From: Helichrysum umbraculigerum
Taxonomy: Eukaryota; Streptophyta; Magnoliopsida; Asterales; Asteraceae
NCBI GenBank assembly: GCA_949592205.1
Contig: CATIUR010000005.1
Coordinates: 88,156,777-88,220,776 of the forward strand
Direction: 5' to 3'
Length of the DNA stretch: 64,000 bases
This document shows positions 33,310 through 45,440 of this stretch, one piece after another. The position numbers were made by a program, and so were the translations under genes. A model generated the notes under the pieces. The model ran no database searches, was not told the DNA's origin, and was given only the letters and a program-made list of their open reading frames with translations. Numbering within the stretch: position 1 is the first letter of the stretch; each line of letters begins with the position of its first letter.

Positions 33310-36300
33310 ACTAGATTATAACCCGCGAATTCGCAGAATACCATATGATTTCTAATACAAAGTTTATATTATTATATTATTATTTTTTATAAGGCAAACT
33401 TTTGGTTGACATTTTTATGGGGTTGACATTGCAAAAATATTTTGTATGGAAGAAGAGAGGTATATGTGTTGACTTTACCAAGTATGATAAAATCAAAGTA
33501 ATCAAAACATATCTTTTTAGTTAACAATGGTAGCTTCCTTTGTATAGTAACAACTTTACCAATTGATATTGGAATGTGGTGTACGAATCAGTGCCCCTTG
33601 CAAATGTAGCTTATATTGTCCACAGCTGCGCGGTTTAAACAGTAGATTTTTTTTAGAGGTGTCTTAAATCTCATGCACTTAACACTTTTTACGTTTAATA
33701 AAATTTGGTCTATTATGATTCATTGTATAGTAGCTTAGGATCGGATATCGCATATTTAGTCTTATAATAATTAGTTGTTGTGTAGTTCATGGTGGTAATC
33801 AATGTATCGATTAGTTGGAAGTGTGAAAAAATGTTGATTGTATGATTGTGTATGTTTCATGTCTTTTATATACGATTTTCACACGACCATCAGTGTGTTT
33901 ATATTTGAATATATAACAAATTTGAGTACATATTTCATCGATGTAGTTTGTAGTTCAGTTCTTAAACTATTCCATAAGCTAACTAATTGATACGCGACTA
34001 CGCAACTATCCAGATACATGGTTCACCAACTTTCAACATTTACTTGATAAATAAATTTGTGGGGGGACTTAAACGTGTCTCATCATTTATATGAAAGCAT
34101 GCCTAGCTTACTCAACTTGAATATAAGAGGGCACTTACTGTACCAAAAATATCAATCATAAGCTTTGCTTATTCTTATTCATAAATTTAGACATCTAGCT
34201 AGCAACCGAGTGAATTAAGAAATCATTTTGTTTATATTAGTATGTCCCTTATGTAGAAGTAGAACATAACTGGACGGTCACTAATATAGACCTCCAAATA
34301 GCAACTTGATTACCTATAATAATGTACGTGGTCTTAATATTCAATTACAACCCGTCAAAGTATGTCAACATACGTAAATGTACCATAGTGCATGATTGAG
34401 AGTGACTCATAAAAGTTCCTCAATCTCTTTAACAAAATAGATATTTATTGAAATTGTCTTTGTAACCATATTCAACACCTAATTAATTTACATGTACATA
34501 CATTTATTAAAAGGGACGAACACTATGGCTGTTTGCAGATCAATATGACCGGACCACTACTAAAAGCTAATCGTTTTGCCCAGTTACTTGACCTTCCAAT
34601 TTTATCGAATTACCACCTCTTGCATTATAAAACAGATCATGATAATGTGACATAGTTGTATACTTTGCCTTTTAACTCCACGGTAGCAAGATGAACCACA
34701 GGCTAACCATGTATCATTGATCCATAAGCATTACCATAATCCTTCACAGCCGTCATTGCGTAGAAATATCCAAGGTAGTCAAATGAGTATCATAGTTAGA
34801 AATCATGTATATAAAAACATCATGATAACAGAGACATGTCTATATTATTAAAACGAAAAACATACAGTTATTGTAGTAGCACCGCAGTGCCAATTGTTTA
34901 AAGAATCCTATAAATTAGTTACATTGGCCATGTAACGATTCAAACCAGCTGAACAAAGATGTAAAAGAAACTACATTTCTTGATCTCACATTTAGGTAAC
35001 ACGTACATAGGCAAAACAATGTAACAGATTTTTGCATCACTTACGAAACCAACTTCAGGCTGGAACAATGCACATGTGACAAGAACCCACAAAGTGTCGA
35101 TATCAGTTGTCTTCAAAGCACCGTGTGTAATATAATACATCATAAAAAGGATGATCACCATAATTTAGGTAAATTAGAGGTGGCAAGATCGGTCGATTGA
35201 GCGGGTTGTATAATGGGGCAAGTTAGAGGTGGCAAGATGATCATCATTGGACCCTTTACTTTAATGCTGGATTTTCACTTCTTTTGTCGTTCCCATAAAC
35301 TGGGGGGGCATGTTTTCTTGTTCCCCATGAACCACACTTACACTCGACTTTGAAAGAATGATACATGGGTGTGAGTTAAGATCAACTCAAAGTATAGGTA
35401 CCATATAACAAAAACCAGCAGCATTGAAATAAACTAAAAACCAGGTCATGTAAGAAACAATATAATCAAGTCAGATCTTACAAATTAAGTTTTGGATATA
35501 TGATATATCCCTTCCATGCCATTACAAACAACACCTATTTCATCAGGAAATGCACTCCAGTTGCAAGTCTTGGTAATTCTGTTGAGGATATATAACATCA
35601 TCATCATCATCATATATAAACCAAGTTAAAAAAAACGCATGCCATCATGAAGAAACTGATATACCTAAGTATTGGTTCTGATATATTAAAAGATGGTTGC
35701 TCAACAATAATTTATCCCCTGCATTCTGGGCAGCAATAGCCGATCTCCTCCATGTCCTTTGGGTAATATAATCATGAAAGATAGAGCATCGAATAAAGAG
35801 ATCATTATGTGATCATATACCTCAAAGAATTAATTTGAAACTTCAACGTATTCTGAATGTACCCAAACGTTGCAACCATCAAAACATATCTAGAACGGAC
35901 ATAATAACCAAACAAAGTAGTTAGATAAGACCACTATCCAAGGTCAACTTGAAGTTCTTTCTGTGGTTCCCTGCACACAAACTGGACACAACAAAACAAA
36001 AAATATATCAGAAGAAAAGACAATTCTTATATAAATTGTAAAACGTGTGGTGAGTAAGACATCGCTACATGAAAATTCTTCAAGAGCGGAAAGAGAGAGT
36101 GATAGAGTCAAAATAAAATGGACACGGGGTATAAATAATCTAGATAATTAAAAATATAATCTACTCAAAGGAACATTAAGAACCTTGTATCTCCGTGAAC
36201 TTTTGTATTTCCATGGTTCGATTTCAACGGTTATTCTACATAAAATCAACCAACATATGGCATAAGTTTAAACTATTAAAACGTTTATCATACATGTGAA

Positions 36301-36826
36301 GACCCTTTAGAGCAATTATAAGCATGGATTTCAAAGTAGGTGCTTGAATGTATTCTTCTTTCCAAGATTTTTATTCTTCTTAATTAATTTGTATCTCAAA
36401 GAGTTTGTACGTAACCATGATCCTCTAATAACTTTTGCATATATTGGCCTAAATTAATGTGCCATATTTGTCCTAAATTTTAGTAAATTTAAAATAAGTT
36501 GGGATAATTTACAGCTAGCATATATCTTCTATCTTTTAAATGTGAATAATTTCCTACAATTATGGGTACCATTAAAGTCAACTATATTTGTAACTTGATT
36601 CGCAAATTTCAAACGGCTTTGCTTTAATTAATTTCGACAAAATTCGCAGGGACAATATTGTACTATTAACATCCCTAATCCACTATTTAGGTAGTCTTTT
36701 TACAAATGATAATCAAGGGTCCTAATTAAAATTAGCTAATTAATTAAGGGTTGAGATTAGATTAGAGTTGCTTAAATTAAAAATGACAACCTAATATACA
36801 CTCTATCTTATAATATATTAAAGAGA
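33310..36826 (-). mobile_element. Helitron-like element, non-autonomous
   Basis: The minus-strand 3' end has the signature hairpin TGCGAATTCGCGGG (one arm base changed), a short spacer and CTAG followed by T at about 33311. The proposed 5' end on the same strand is A|TCTCTTTAATATATTATAAG at about 36826. The subterminal sequence resembles that at 62170-62400 (GTTGACAT… and GTTAACATTGCAAAAAT blocks), so both belong to one family. No Rep/helicase ORF was seen. Exon-like minus-strand scraps occur at about 34720-34790, 34940-35161 and 35690-35770, which I cannot identify and which may be captured host sequence. The 5' end is less certain than the 3' end. Confidence 0.55.
35166..35242. repeat. Fragment of the hAT-like MITE family
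   Basis: AGAGGTGGCAAGATCGGTCG and AGAGGTGGCAAGATGATC repeat the end sequence of the MITEs at 6585 and 49357. The body is missing. Confidence 0.4.
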
Positions 36827-36848
36827 TATGCCAGAACATCTGGAAGAA

Positions 36849-37400
36849 CTAATTCTGGTGGCGAGCAACCCAAAGTGTGCTAAGCGCATGTAGCCGAGAG
36901 AAGTAGTTATGTATTGCAATAATGGCATGTGCAGATTGTGTAGTCGTAAGTATTGCATATATTTGTTGCATTGCTTTTTCCCGCAAGTCATCAGCCTGAG
37001 ATATGACAACGTAAGTAAGTACAATTGTATGTAGCTATAATGACAAAATAAATGACTAAGAAAATATGATGCTAAGTTAAAAACTAATAAATTTTATTGC
37101 CACAGAAGTGTTTATTAACCAAATCTATAGTCATTTAAAAATAATTTTAGGTGAATCATGTTAAGCGGTAACAAATGTAAGTGAATTTTTCATGTTTAAT
37201 TAGACCAACGTACATTAGTAATTGTGATGTGGTTTACCTGGAGTAAAAAATGATGAAGTGAACACAAATCTCCTATGGCCATAGACATTTCACTCATGTA
37301 ATTACCAATATCAGATGAGCTAGTTTGTACGACCGTTGCTTCACTCTTCAAAGTTTCAAACAAAATTACTTAGTTCGATGTGGTTCCCTTCTTCTATTGA
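36849..37400 (-). pseudogene. TGA-type bZIP factor, DOG1-domain fragment (copy 1)
   Basis: Two adjacent minus-strand exons are readable. The upstream one (about 37400-37238) reads …SSSDIGNYMSEMSMAIGD then LCSLHHFLLQ and ends at a GT donor. The next (36995-36849) reads ADDLREKAMQQIYAILTTTQ, SAHAIIAIHNYFSRLHALST, LWVARHQN and a stop. This matches the C-terminal DOG1 region of TGA transcription factors (NYM.QM..AM..L..LE.FL.Q, then ADNLR..TL.QM..ILT.RQ.AR..L.I..YF.RL.ALSSLW). The bZIP domain is absent and conserved residues have drifted, so it is a fragment. It ends a few bases from the proposed Helitron edge at 36826. Confidence 0.75.
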
Positions 37401-38581
37401 CTATTCGAAATCATGTAGTACGTTTTTCTTAACGCTGGCATAAATCTTATTACCCTGTGAATGTAATGTAATAAAACGTGAGCATTAACATGTAGAAACA
37501 AGATTTATCTATCACTTACAGTTCGCAATGGCATCACTTCAAAATTATGCAGCAGCGTTTATTTATTTAAATTTAAACCGTGTTTTTTCACTAAAAAAGT
37601 TTAGAATACCTAACATTTATGCAAGATCATCTCTCTGCTAGATACTTAAGTTGTACTATTCTTGTACGTTTAATGCCAAACGTGATGCACTCTAACACAT
37701 ATTACCTAGTCATCTCTGTCACCATTCAAATCGCACAAAGGAGTGTAAATAGGTTGACCGACCATAATGCAGTAAAAAAGAACAGAAATAAATATTTGCA
37801 AGAAGTGTTTAGGGTTTAACATAGGTAAGAATTCATGACAGAAATAAGTGGTACTTATACTACATCTCATTTCATACTTTGATTTCAAATTTTGAGGATA
37901 TGAATGGGAACAAATTTTTAACTTTAGGAATAATTTTATCATTATTTCACCTAACAAACACCTAACAATATATGATTTGCTGGATCTTGTAGCATTAAAA
38001 TCATTCCAAAACTAAAAATTTAAATACGCGTATAAAAATGATTTTGTTTTTAAAAAACTATAAATATATATTTTTTCAATCATTTCTAAAATTAGTGACT
38101 AATTACTTCTGTTATTACCCGTAATAAATCGATTGACACAATCACATAAAGATTAAAACACTCTAACGTAATTAATTAGAGAAAAATTAGTCATTATACC
38201 TCCGATGGTTTCAATCTTTTTCAATGCTCAAAAACAAGAGGTTTCCGATAGAATTGAACATTTTGAATCGCCATTTACAGCCGTATTGAAGAATCTAGCG
38301 TTGGTGAAGACGATGATTTAAATCGGGTGTTCAATATTAGCATCGTCTGCAAGTCTGCAACTGGTTATCTGATGGGATTTTTATATTTGGGCCTAATCCT
38401 ACATATTTGTCACAATACCATGTTGGACTATGTTTAAAGATTTCCTTTTAGCCCATGTATAAAGTCAAAGGCCCAATGAAATCTATATGTCTGCATTCAT
38501 GTTTCACATAATTAATATAATTAAATCATTAATTTTAATTCTAATTAACTCATTAGTTTAATTATGAAGTATTAATTATCA

Positions 38582-38625
<44 letters not shown>
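38582..38625. repeat. ATT microsatellite
   Basis: About 14 uninterrupted ATT units. Confidence 0.95.
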
Positions 38626-38808
38626 GTATTAACTAATAAATTCAATGCTTTTCATTAATGCTTAATTAGTCATCATTTCCTTAATTAAAGATCTAAAGAC
38701 TTATGAAGTCATAAAGTATTTTAATGGTGAGATTAGCAAGTTGCTAATCAATCCAAGGGCCATCTCTAATGCAAAGTTTTTCTTTTAAATTATAAGATAG
38801 ATTATTAT

Positions 38809-38810
<2 letters not shown>

Positions 38811-38866
<56 letters not shown>
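38811..38866. repeat. AT microsatellite
   Basis: About 28 uninterrupted AT units, preceded by several ATT units. Confidence 0.95.
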
Positions 38867-38869
<3 letters not shown>

Positions 38870-38978
38870 GAAAGCCCAAGCTTCTCCACATTTTGGACAC
38901 GTGTGCATCTAAAATGATGCCACGTGTCCTCATCTAATTTCTTAAAAAAGTAAAAAAATTTCAAATTTTGTGTTTATA

Positions 38979-39178
38979 TTCCTTCCGTCTCAAATTAAGT
39001 ATTTACATTTCTATTTATGCTTGACCCAAAATAAGTGTCTATTTCAAACTTTTAACCAATCAAAATTCTTTTCAATAGTCAACATGAAACTTTATTGGTT
39101 TATGGTGTGTAATGCTCGCTACTTTTTTTAAACTGTGTCTAAAATGATAGTGGACAAATTAAAAATGGACGGAGGAAG
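38979..39178. mobile_element. Stowaway-like MITE
   Basis: The left end CCTTCCGTCTCAAATTAAGT and right end GGACGGAGGAAG are inverted matches of the CTCCCTCCGTCC ends typical of Stowaway (Tc1/mariner) MITEs, about 200 bp apart. TA target bases are plausible but not clear. Confidence 0.65.
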
Positions 39179-41675
39179 ATTAACATTTTTAAACTTTATT
39201 TATATGAGCTAAAATTTTGACATATCATAAACTAAATTTTTGACATGTGTCCCCAATAAAAGAAGAAATTAAAAGAGAAAAAATAAAAATAAATGTTTGA
39301 TAGTTTCTTAATAAAAATTATATATTAAATACATAAATCTCTTTATATATATAAAAAGAAGCTATCATATGGATTTTTATCTTGACATTAGATATTATAT
39401 GATATATTACTGATGAGCTCTTTTTCTACTTAATTGATACATGTAATAATTTTTCAAATTTTATTAGCACCATTTTTACTTTTAAACTCCTTGGATCTTA
39501 CTCCGTATTATTCTATAAATTTTTTGTTGTTATTCTTCATTTTTATTGAGCCATTCTTCTTGTATTGGAACTAAATTTGCTTGAAAACTAATAGATTCTC
39601 AAATATAACACCTAAAAATATTTCTACTTATGTATTATAAATTCCTCATTAACACTTTTTTATAGTAAGTTAATTACTTTAGAGACCATTTAGTTACGAA
39701 AATATATGTCCATTCTTTTTTTAAGTTTTTAAGTTTTGTGTCAATTGAAAACTAAAGGAAATTCAGAAAAATGTGTTTAAATATAAGAGATGTAGTTTTA
39801 TTTTTTAGAATAACAAATGTAGGAAACCATAAATCATATCCTGCTTACGTATAAAAATTATTAGAAAACCACAAATTTAACAGGTTTTTATATTTTTCAC
39901 TTTCATAGAAAAATTTTGTGACAGTCCAAAGATTACATCAAATATCCAATGTTCCCAAGTAACAAATAATCAGTTTTAATCACACTAAGGCAACACGTAA
40001 CGTGGTTGGGAATCATTATATGAAAATGTACAGTTGATGCACGCCCAGCGGTCGGTTCAGGAATCGCTTCCTATCGCTGCGGACCTTTCCGCTAGGCGGC
40101 TGCAACGAATGGTAGTTTTAAAATTTATAATAGTCGGGGGGAGCCAAAACCTTTCGAACTACTTACTATTACTAGGTACGAATACCTGATACTAGTATGT
40201 AGTAAGGATGATCCAGGGTCGTTCCTCACGACGGTAGAATTGAAACAGAGCTAGTTCTGATAACTTAGTAACTAAGCTAGGGTTTTGATAGGTTGAAAGG
40301 TAATTGTTTTTGGGTTTTTATTTATTTCACTAATAGTGCAGGAAAGTAAATACTAAACTACGGATAGGGTAAGCAGGTAGATAGAGTTGTGACTGCTGAA
40401 GTTTTAATATTCAGGTTTCGGGATGATGTTCAAAAAGGTGATTGGAGACTTGCCTTAATTATAATTAATATGGGTTCGGTGTAAACACTAATACCCTACG
40501 AATTAAGTGGAAACCCTAAGTCGTATGTCACTGAGTACTAGGTTATCATGAGTCTGATCAGATCAGGCTGCTCAACCCCCAACACTGTCTGGTGAAGACA
40601 AGTGACCCTTCTTGGAGTTAACTCCTGGGCGCATGAATAAGGTAACAGACCGATATTTAATTTCTGACCTTTCTTAACACCTAATTCTAATTGATTTTAT
40701 TAAGGTTCGTACTAATTGCTTGCTAATGTATGTTAAACTATCAGTTATGTTGGATCAAGGGGTTTAAGCATCCTACACTACAGCTGAATGTTCGCTTTCT
40801 TTTCAAGATCCCTTAAATTTAATTGAGGAGTGCAAATACTTATGTCAAGGGGTAGACCCTCCTTTGCGATCAAACGTTCATCCCTAGCTTTGTTTCACGG
40901 TGTATACTACATTTTTTAGTAATTTCACAACTTTAATATATACCTAGAACATGTTCAGGAAGGGTGACTTCTAGGTATCCACGGTGTCATATACCTACGA
41001 CCGGTCCGTAGCTTTCACGCAATTGTACTCCACCAGAGGTGTTTCCAGTGCTATACTAAGTACTGGGCTGTTTTATGGCATGTCCACAGCTTCATACAAA
41101 AACACAGATAACTATGCTTACGTAGTATTATGGTTTGTAAAGTCCTATCCTAAGGGCAATAGTCACGTGAAAGTTTGGAAATGGTGAAATGGGTGGTTTA
41201 GATCTACAGCTTGAGAAATTTAACCGGATACATAACATAGCAATTTCCAATCACATATTTGATTAAAGATTAATTTAACATCATCCCTACTCCTAACTAT
41301 TTACATTTCAACAATCACAATATTACACTACTAAATAAACATGGCAATAAATAAAGCACATATCATAATATCATGCATAGATAAATCAGACATAATAACA
41401 GTATGAGAGAATAGATATCACCAGATAATAGAGCAGCGTAACAAGAGAAAAGAACTTGCAATCCTTGAATAAAAGCTTGAACACCAATTATCCTTGATTA
41501 CAAAAGCTAATCTTTACTCTAATCTACTAGCTACCCACTAATTACTCTCTAACTCTCTAGAGAGAGAAGTTAGAGAGAGAAACTAACTAAGAAAGAAAAT
41601 TACAAGAGAAAGTGTGTGTGAAAGAGTGAGAATGAATTGTGTTGTGAGGGATGAGAAATGAGGAGGTTTAGCCCA

Positions 41676-41685
41676 CTATTTATAG
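41676..41685 (-). promoter_or_regulatory. TATA box of the solo LTR
   Basis: CTATAAATAG on the minus strand within the same 15-bp block as in LTR B; a GA/CT-rich leader (41540-41640) lies downstream. Confidence 0.65.
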
Positions 41686-41779
41686 GCAAAGGCTTCCAAC
41701 ACTAGTTTCCACAACTTGACACCCGATTCTTCCGATTTGCATTGAAATACCACCCCTAGCTCAGAAATTCGGTACCAAC

Positions 41780-41985
41780 AGGGTAGTATTGGACACCAAA
41801 AGGGGGGGTATCGGATAGTCTTGGGGTAGTATTTAGCACCATAGGGGTAGTATACCACCTCCTAGGGGGTATACCACCCTTTAGGGGTAGTATACGGCCT
41901 CTAGAGGGGCTTATACAACCCTAAAGGGGTGGTATATGGCCCCTTTAGGGGTGGTATATGGCCCCTTTAGGGGTGGTATGGCTTG
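41780..41985 (-). repeat. Promoter-proximal GGGGTGGTAT array in the solo LTR
   Basis: About ten degenerate units of AGGGGTAGTAT / AGGGGTGGTATATGGCCCCT, some palindromic through CCTTTAGGGG, start about 95 bp upstream of the TATA box in the LTR's orientation. Confidence 0.85.
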
Positions 41986-42368
41986 GTTTGTTGCCCCGTG
42001 CACTGGATCATAAGTCTTGGTCGCCTAGTCGTAGTTCGTTTGGCCATAACTTCTTCATTCTTGGTCCGTTTTTAGCGTTCTTTATGTCCACATTCTCGTA
42101 ATTACCTGAAGATCACAATGAGATAATCTAAGAATAATTTCAAGGTAATATGCTTAAATGTGTTCGTAGAACGCGACTGTATCGTTTATGCTTTATTTCG
42201 TACGTTATTTGGTCATTTCGATTGATTTTTAATGCAACGCCTTAGTTTTAGCCTTGTTGATGAATTATGATGAAAAACTATTGCTATTGAGTGATTTCAT
42301 CCAATTCGGGGCTAAAAAGATGGGAATTATGTTCTTAAAAACATGACTTTTTACGTCAAATCAACAGT

Positions 42369-43996
42369 CAAGAATCGGTGACAGTTTTACCGTAAAGCAT
42401 TGTCATTTATAAAATTTGGTTTTACCCAAGTTTTAAACGTCAAAACTTTACAATTCATGGTCATGTGGTTATCAGTAGGGTTTGACTTTCAGAAATCCAA
42501 TTTGAAGTAAGATTTTTGATAAAATGATTTGGTCTTATGATTCAATACTTCAAGTTGACTTTTTTAGGTCAAAGCTTACTTCAAATGACAATTTCAAGTA
42601 TCTGCATGCCAAGAATATAACCTATTCATGTATACATGATCTAAAACTATTTTAAGCATTTCCTAATTGGTAAACAAGCTAGGTTATGCATAAAAAGTTA
42701 TCATATCCATGTGTTTGGTTTGATTCTAATTTTCAAAACAATGATTTTCTAGTTGTTATGCATAGTTCTATTATGAAAGAAACTAAAAAGCATCCTAGCA
42801 AGCAATACAAGCAAGAATGTTTAACCAATTTCAACCAATTCACCAATTCATGCTAGCTAGTTAACTTTTTGTTGACTTTAAGAGTCAAACTCGCAATTTC
42901 CAACTATGAACTAACCACATTGTACAATTAACATGGAATAATCATTCAAAGCTTCACTAATTAAACTTAAATACTTAGAGACTAACACTTATTCAAGCAA
43001 AATCCTAGACTTAATCAAATGGTCAAAGTTCATCCATTTGAAAAGGTCAAACTAGCATGGTAAAGTGTTAGTGGCATGTAACTATTCTAAGCATCTAATC
43101 AAGAAAAGTCCTATTTCCTAGTTATCTTCATGAAATAGGATTTCTTAAGTTTAAAGCGGGTTTTGGTGATCATACATTAGTTTTAGTGAACGAAACTAAA
43201 AACGAATGTACAACCGTGAAGAGGATGCAACAAGGAGCTCAAAAGGACATAAGATTACATGTTTTGGTGGAGATTTGATGGTAGTTTGAAGGTGGTGGTA
43301 GTGGTGGCCGATTTTGGGTGTGGGGAGGAAGGAGAAGAAGTTTTGCTTCTTTGGTTTTGAATTGTAGGAATGTAAGGAGTGAAGTGTGGTCCCTAGGAAT
43401 ATGTCTTAGTGTACAATATTCCTTGGTACATGGTCCCTAGTTCCTAAGAGAGTTTAAGTTTTAATTTCTAGATTAAATGTCTATTGCCTTATTAATTATT
43501 CTTACGAATCCTAAATATACTTATTGTAACTAGTTGCCAAATGCTTTTCGTTACATTTCGAAGAGATTTAAGAATCGCACAAATTTTTGAAGGGAAATTT
43601 TAATTCATCTAAAATATTAATACTTAAGTTATTTTTGGTGTTTTAAAATCTTTGTCTGACGCAGGTTTATGGAATGTACACGTTTCGGCAAAGAGCTTAA
43701 AGTTACACATTCTTTTCGACACGAGTGTGTTTTTAGGCAATAATTTAAAAATGTTTTCTTCTTTTAAAGGTCGCTTTCAAGAATTTATTATATTACTATA
43801 TGTACTAAAAATATGCTCCTTTAAAGTCGCGAGCCTCGACCTTTTCGGAGAGAATTGTTTTACGATTCGTTCCGATCCCTCCATAGGGAAAGGGTTGAGA
43901 CTTGCTCTCTTAAGCGAACGTTTTTAGGCACAAAACTTTTTGAAAGCTCCCAAATGACATTATAAACTAAATAGTACTGACTATTCTCTAATTCCC
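42369..43996. other. Non-coding stretch left of element C's ORF
   Basis: The right part (about 43640-43996) probably belongs to the 3' untranslated region of element C on the minus strand. The left part (42369-43640) has a leader-like patch (GGTGGTGGTAGTGGTGG, 43285-43330) and AT-rich tracts like those in Tekay-type LTRs, but no LTR ends were found. No 3' LTR for element C is visible and no gene is seen. Confidence 0.4.
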
Positions 43997-45268
43997 CTAG
44001 GACTTTTGTTCCTCGTATCCTAAATCGACAAGATCATTAACGAACTTATTATATACTTTCCTTATCTTTTTAGGGTTTGACAAACCGTCGCGTGATTCTT
44101 GGTCCTTATAATTTAGATCGTGAGTGAGTTTATTCATGACTTCCAGAAACGCTTTCTCTTCCTGCGAATCAGGTTCTCCGGTTGTTGACTTAACTATCCT
44201 AAAGAGTTCACTGATTTTGGCTTTTTGTGTGGAAGTGAAGGGGTATTTGGTAAAGGCGAAGATTCGAATAAGCTTGATGTGAAGGTCTTTTCTTTTAGTG
44301 AAGAGGGCTGTGTTGATTCTTTCCTTGGAGGTATTAGGAAAAACGTCTCGCAATTTTGAGATCAAGTAGGAGGCGGGGTCAACAAATAATGGAATTTTAC
44401 CAGGGATGACGATGGGAATCATCGGATCCCGTTCTATCCAGAACTCAAGTTTCTTGATCATTGCAGCGACATTGTGATTGATTAATATCATAGATATTGG
44501 GAGGAAATCCATGTCGGCAAATGATTCAAAAAGTAGATCTAAAGCTGCTTTAAACTTTAGTTCTTGGTCTCTAAAATTTGTGGAAGTGCTTTCGCATTCA
44601 TGACTTGACAGGCGAAGAAGAAATTCTACTTGTTTTTCTAATTTGACAATCGTCTCTCGTTGTTCGTAGGAAAATGGGAGGTCGGCGTGATTTAATTGCC
44701 TAACGAATGCTTTATAGACATCTACCCTACGGGAAGGATTGAAAGAAGCACCGAGGTGGCGTTCTTGAAAACAAGGTTGTTCTGACTCGACTGATGGAAC
44801 CTTATCCACCACTTGGTAAATGGTGTATTTGTGTTCATGTGAAAGGAATGGAAAGATGCCATCATTACAAGAATTGGACAGGGTTTGGGCATACCCTGAG
44901 GTTTCAGGAATGAGGGTGATCAAGTCGTGTAATTTCGGAGGTTTTACTTCATGATCCTCTTCGGGAAGATTATCGAAGTGGACAGAATTTGGTAAATTAT
45001 GTGAATGAAAAGTTGGAGAGTGATCTTCTGGAGATGATGCAAGGTCAGGTAACTGATCCATGTCATCAAAGTCCAGGCAATATTTTGGAATGGAAAGTGA
45101 GGTCCTAAATTCTTCTTGATCTTCGGAGGTTTCCTTAGTTTTAGAAGAAGGAGGTGAAAAGAAATCGGATCCTATCTCTTTTTCTAAGTAGTCAAAGAAT
45201 TCCGTATCATCCATTACCATCAATTCATCCTTCGAAATGGGGCAAGAAGTGGGTTTTTGAGTTGTCAT
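43997..45268 (-). CDS. 423-aa ORF of LTR element C, function unknown
   Basis: A complete, uninterrupted minus-strand ORF starts 156 bp from the primer-binding site, where gag would be. It begins MTTQKPTSCPISKDELMVMD. Residues 1-100 are acidic and serine-rich (EFFDYLEKEIGSDFFSPP). From about 175 to 420 it is mostly helical-looking and charged (DVYKAFVRQLNHADLPFSYE; FVNDLVDLGYEEQKS at the end). No zinc knuckle, protease, reverse transcriptase, signal peptide or membrane segment was found, and it does not resemble the gag of elements A, B or D. It stays open for 423 codons while every other retroelement ORF here is broken. It is either a divergent structural protein or an unrelated gene carried by a non-autonomous element. 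Confidence 0.7.
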   Translation of the reverse strand: MTTQKPTSCPISKDELMVMDDTEFFDYLEKEIGSDFFSPPSSKTKETSEDQEEFRTSLSIPKYCLDFDDMDQLPDLASSPEDHSPTFHSHNLPNSVHFDNLPEEDHEVKPPKLHDLITLIPETSGYAQTLSNSCNDGIFPFLSHEHKYTIYQVVDKVPSVESEQPCFQERHLGASFNPSRRVDVYKAFVRQLNHADLPFSYEQRETIVKLEKQVEFLLRLSSHECESTSTNFRDQELKFKAALDLLFESFADMDFLPISMILINHNVAAMIKKLEFWIERDPMIPIVIPGKIPLFVDPASYLISKLRDVFPNTSKERINTALFTKRKDLHIKLIRIFAFTKYPFTSTQKAKISELFRIVKSTTGEPDSQEEKAFLEVMNKLTHDLNYKDQESRDGLSNPKKIRKVYNKFVNDLVDLGYEEQKS

Positions 45269-45423
45269 TTTTAAACTAAAATTATCCTAATTAACTAATA
45301 CTTAATTAATACTAATTATAGTTATTTAATTTAACTTTCGAAAGAAATCTGAAAAAGATTTCGATCGGAAGGATCTCCTAAATACTACTACTTAAGGCGG
45401 CTTTGAATCGTACGTTTATGATT

Positions 45424-45440
45424 CCCCGGCAGCGGCGCCA
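45424..45440 (-). other. Primer-binding site, tRNA-Asp (element C)
   Basis: CCCCGGCAGCGGCGCCA on the plus strand, the same 17 bases as in element B and one mismatch from tRNA-Asp. It lies six bases from the LTR. Confidence 0.9.

Larger units (their letters stand above)
37401..40029. other. AT-rich intergenic stretch with microsatellites and MITE remains
   Basis: Contains the ATT and AT microsatellites, a Stowaway-like MITE (about 38979-39178), and a short palindromic block with GACACGTGTGCATC and GCCACGTGTCC (38900-38935). At 38195-38365 a higher-complexity tract could be an old gene fragment, but no protein match was recognised. No convincing coding exon is seen. Confidence 0.4.
40035..42363 (-). 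mobile_element. Athila-like solo LTR
   Basis: 2,329 bp from TGATGCACGCCC to …TTTTTACGTCAAATCA, flanked by the 5-bp duplication ACAGT (40030-40034, 42364-42368). No PBS or PPT adjoins it, so it is a solo LTR. It shares the TATA block and the terminal ACATGACTTTTTACGTCA block with LTR B. It is not the missing 3' LTR of element C, because it has its own TSD and a different left end. Confidence 0.92.

Noticed and set aside
40035..42363. 3' LTR of element C
   Set aside because: It has its own 5-bp duplication ACAGT on both sides, no polypurine tract, and a left end that differs from LTR C; it is a solo LTR of a related family.
43652..43927. 91-codon plus-strand ORF
   Set aside because: No recognisable protein signal; lies in probable 3' untranslated DNA of element C on the other strand.
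45421..45440. tRNA-Asp gene fragment
   Set aside because: Only the 17 bases of the 3' end are present next to an LTR, which is a primer-binding site.
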